6,080 nucleotides of DNA. It comes from Nitrospirota bacterium. GTDB lineage: Bacteria; Nitrospirota; Nitrospiria; Nitrospirales; NS-4. The notes below the pieces were generated by a model. The model saw only the letters and a program-made list of their open reading frames with translations, was not told the origin of the DNA and ran no database searches. Shown here one piece after another: positions 5,545 through 6,080 of this stretch; the first letter of the stretch is position 1; the number at the start of each line of letters is the position of its first letter. The stretch spans positions 1 to 6,080 of the forward strand of contig VBON01000258.1 in the NCBI GenBank assembly GCA_005877525.1, in the 5' to 3' direction. A program made the translations under genes and the position numbers.

Positions 5545-6080
5545 ATGCCGTCCCAGCCGCCTTCGATCATCTGTTTCGGCGACAGCTTAACAGCCGGGTT
5601 TCGTTCTCCCACGCGCGAAGATCCGCTCGCCGAGGACGCCCCATACGGCGGCTTTCTCCAGGACTGTCTCGGGGAGCGGGCGGTCGTGAAGGTCAGCGGG
5701 GTGTGCGGAGAGTTGACGGGCGACATGGCGCGTCGGTTTCCCCGTGATGTGATTGCGCAGAAACCTTGGTCGACGGTCATACTTGGCGGCACGAACGACC
5801 TGGGTTGGCACATCTCTGCCGGCGAGATCTTCCGGAATCTGCGAACCATGTATCAAGAGGCGCTTGAAAGCGGCATTTACGTTGCGGCTGTCACGGTCCC
5901 ATCGATCCGGGGGGACGATAGCTATATACCCGGTCGGTACGAAGTAAATGCTTTGATCGCGGAGTACTGCGATAAGAACTCGATTCCTTGGGTGGATCTC
6001 TTTACTGCCACGGCAGAACCCACCATCGGTCGACTCGCTCAGCCCTATTCCAATGATGGCCTCCATCTCACCGTGGCAGG
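5545..6080 (+). CDS. SGNH/GDSL-family hydrolase, 3' end outside the window
   Basis: An esterase or lipase-like hydrolase of the SGNH superfamily (related to TesA/arylesterase-type acylhydrolases), cut off by the window after 178 codons. Blocks present in order: block I FGDSLTAGF at 11-19 with nucleophile Ser14; block II SGVCGELTGD at 51-60 supplying the oxyanion-hole Gly; block III GGTNDLG at 81-87 with Asn84; and block V SNDGLHLT at 169-176 with Asp171 and His174 completing the triad. All four catalytic positions are intact, so the enzyme should be active. No signal peptide is seen, suggesting a cytoplasmic location. The start is ATG 5545; GTG 5521 is an in-frame alternative, and neither has a clear ribosome site. 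A homologue's block V is near its C-terminus, so only a short part is missing. The substrate cannot be told from sequence. Confidence 0.92.
   Translation, partial: MPSQPPSIICFGDSLTAGFRSPTREDPLAEDAPYGGFLQDCLGERAVVKVSGVCGELTGDMARRFPRDVIAQKPWSTVILGGTNDLGWHISAGEIFRNLRTMYQEALESGIYVAAVTVPSIRGDDSYIPGRYEVNALIAEYCDKNSIPWVDLFTATAEPTIGRLAQPYSNDGLHLTVA

Overview
The window looks like a chromosomal segment from a moderately GC-rich, Gram-negative-type bacterium with periplasmic c-type cytochromes and a prokaryotic OPT-family peptide transporter. The gene set and protein style recall Nitrospira and relatives (Nitrospirota). That assignment is from memory of similar proteins and is tentative; no rRNA or marker gene here settles it. 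I see no mobile element, CRISPR array, tRNA or rRNA.

Layout. (1) Positions 1-687, plus strand: the 6-phosphogluconolactonase gene of the oxidative pentose phosphate pathway, cut at its 5' end by the window and broken by one frameshift near 588-592. (2) Positions 688-2058, minus strand: a compact three-gene operon, transcribed from right to left, of an unrecognised 118-119 residue protein, an exported monohaem cytochrome c (start overlapping the previous stop as GTGA), and a transglutaminase-like cysteine-protease-fold protein. Its last stop abuts the pgl stop with no bases between. (3) Positions 2059-2171: a divergent control region with overlapping -35 boxes and a perfect 8-bp inverted repeat lying on the -10 box of the rightward promoter. 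(4) Positions 2172-4971, plus strand: a single-domain rhodanese, an OPT-family transporter split over three frames by two frameshifts, and a small membrane-anchored protein whose start overlaps the transporter stop as ATGA. (5) Positions 4972-6080, plus strand: a 148-base spacer with a possible promoter and a leader hairpin, an unrecognised small exported or anchored protein, and the first 178 codons of an SGNH/GDSL hydrolase that runs off the window.

How they fit together. The rhodanese, transporter and anchored protein look like one transcription unit, perhaps handling sulfur-containing small molecules or peptides, under the palindrome-bearing promoter. The divergent cytochrome operon shares that control region, so both sides may respond together.

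The most striking observation is that all three frameshifts (one in pgl, two in the transporter) go in the same direction, and each is repaired by removing one G from a GGG triplet. After repair both proteins read through cleanly: 227 residues of pgl in the window and 665 residues of transporter. This points to sequencing or assembly error at least as much as to gene decay.
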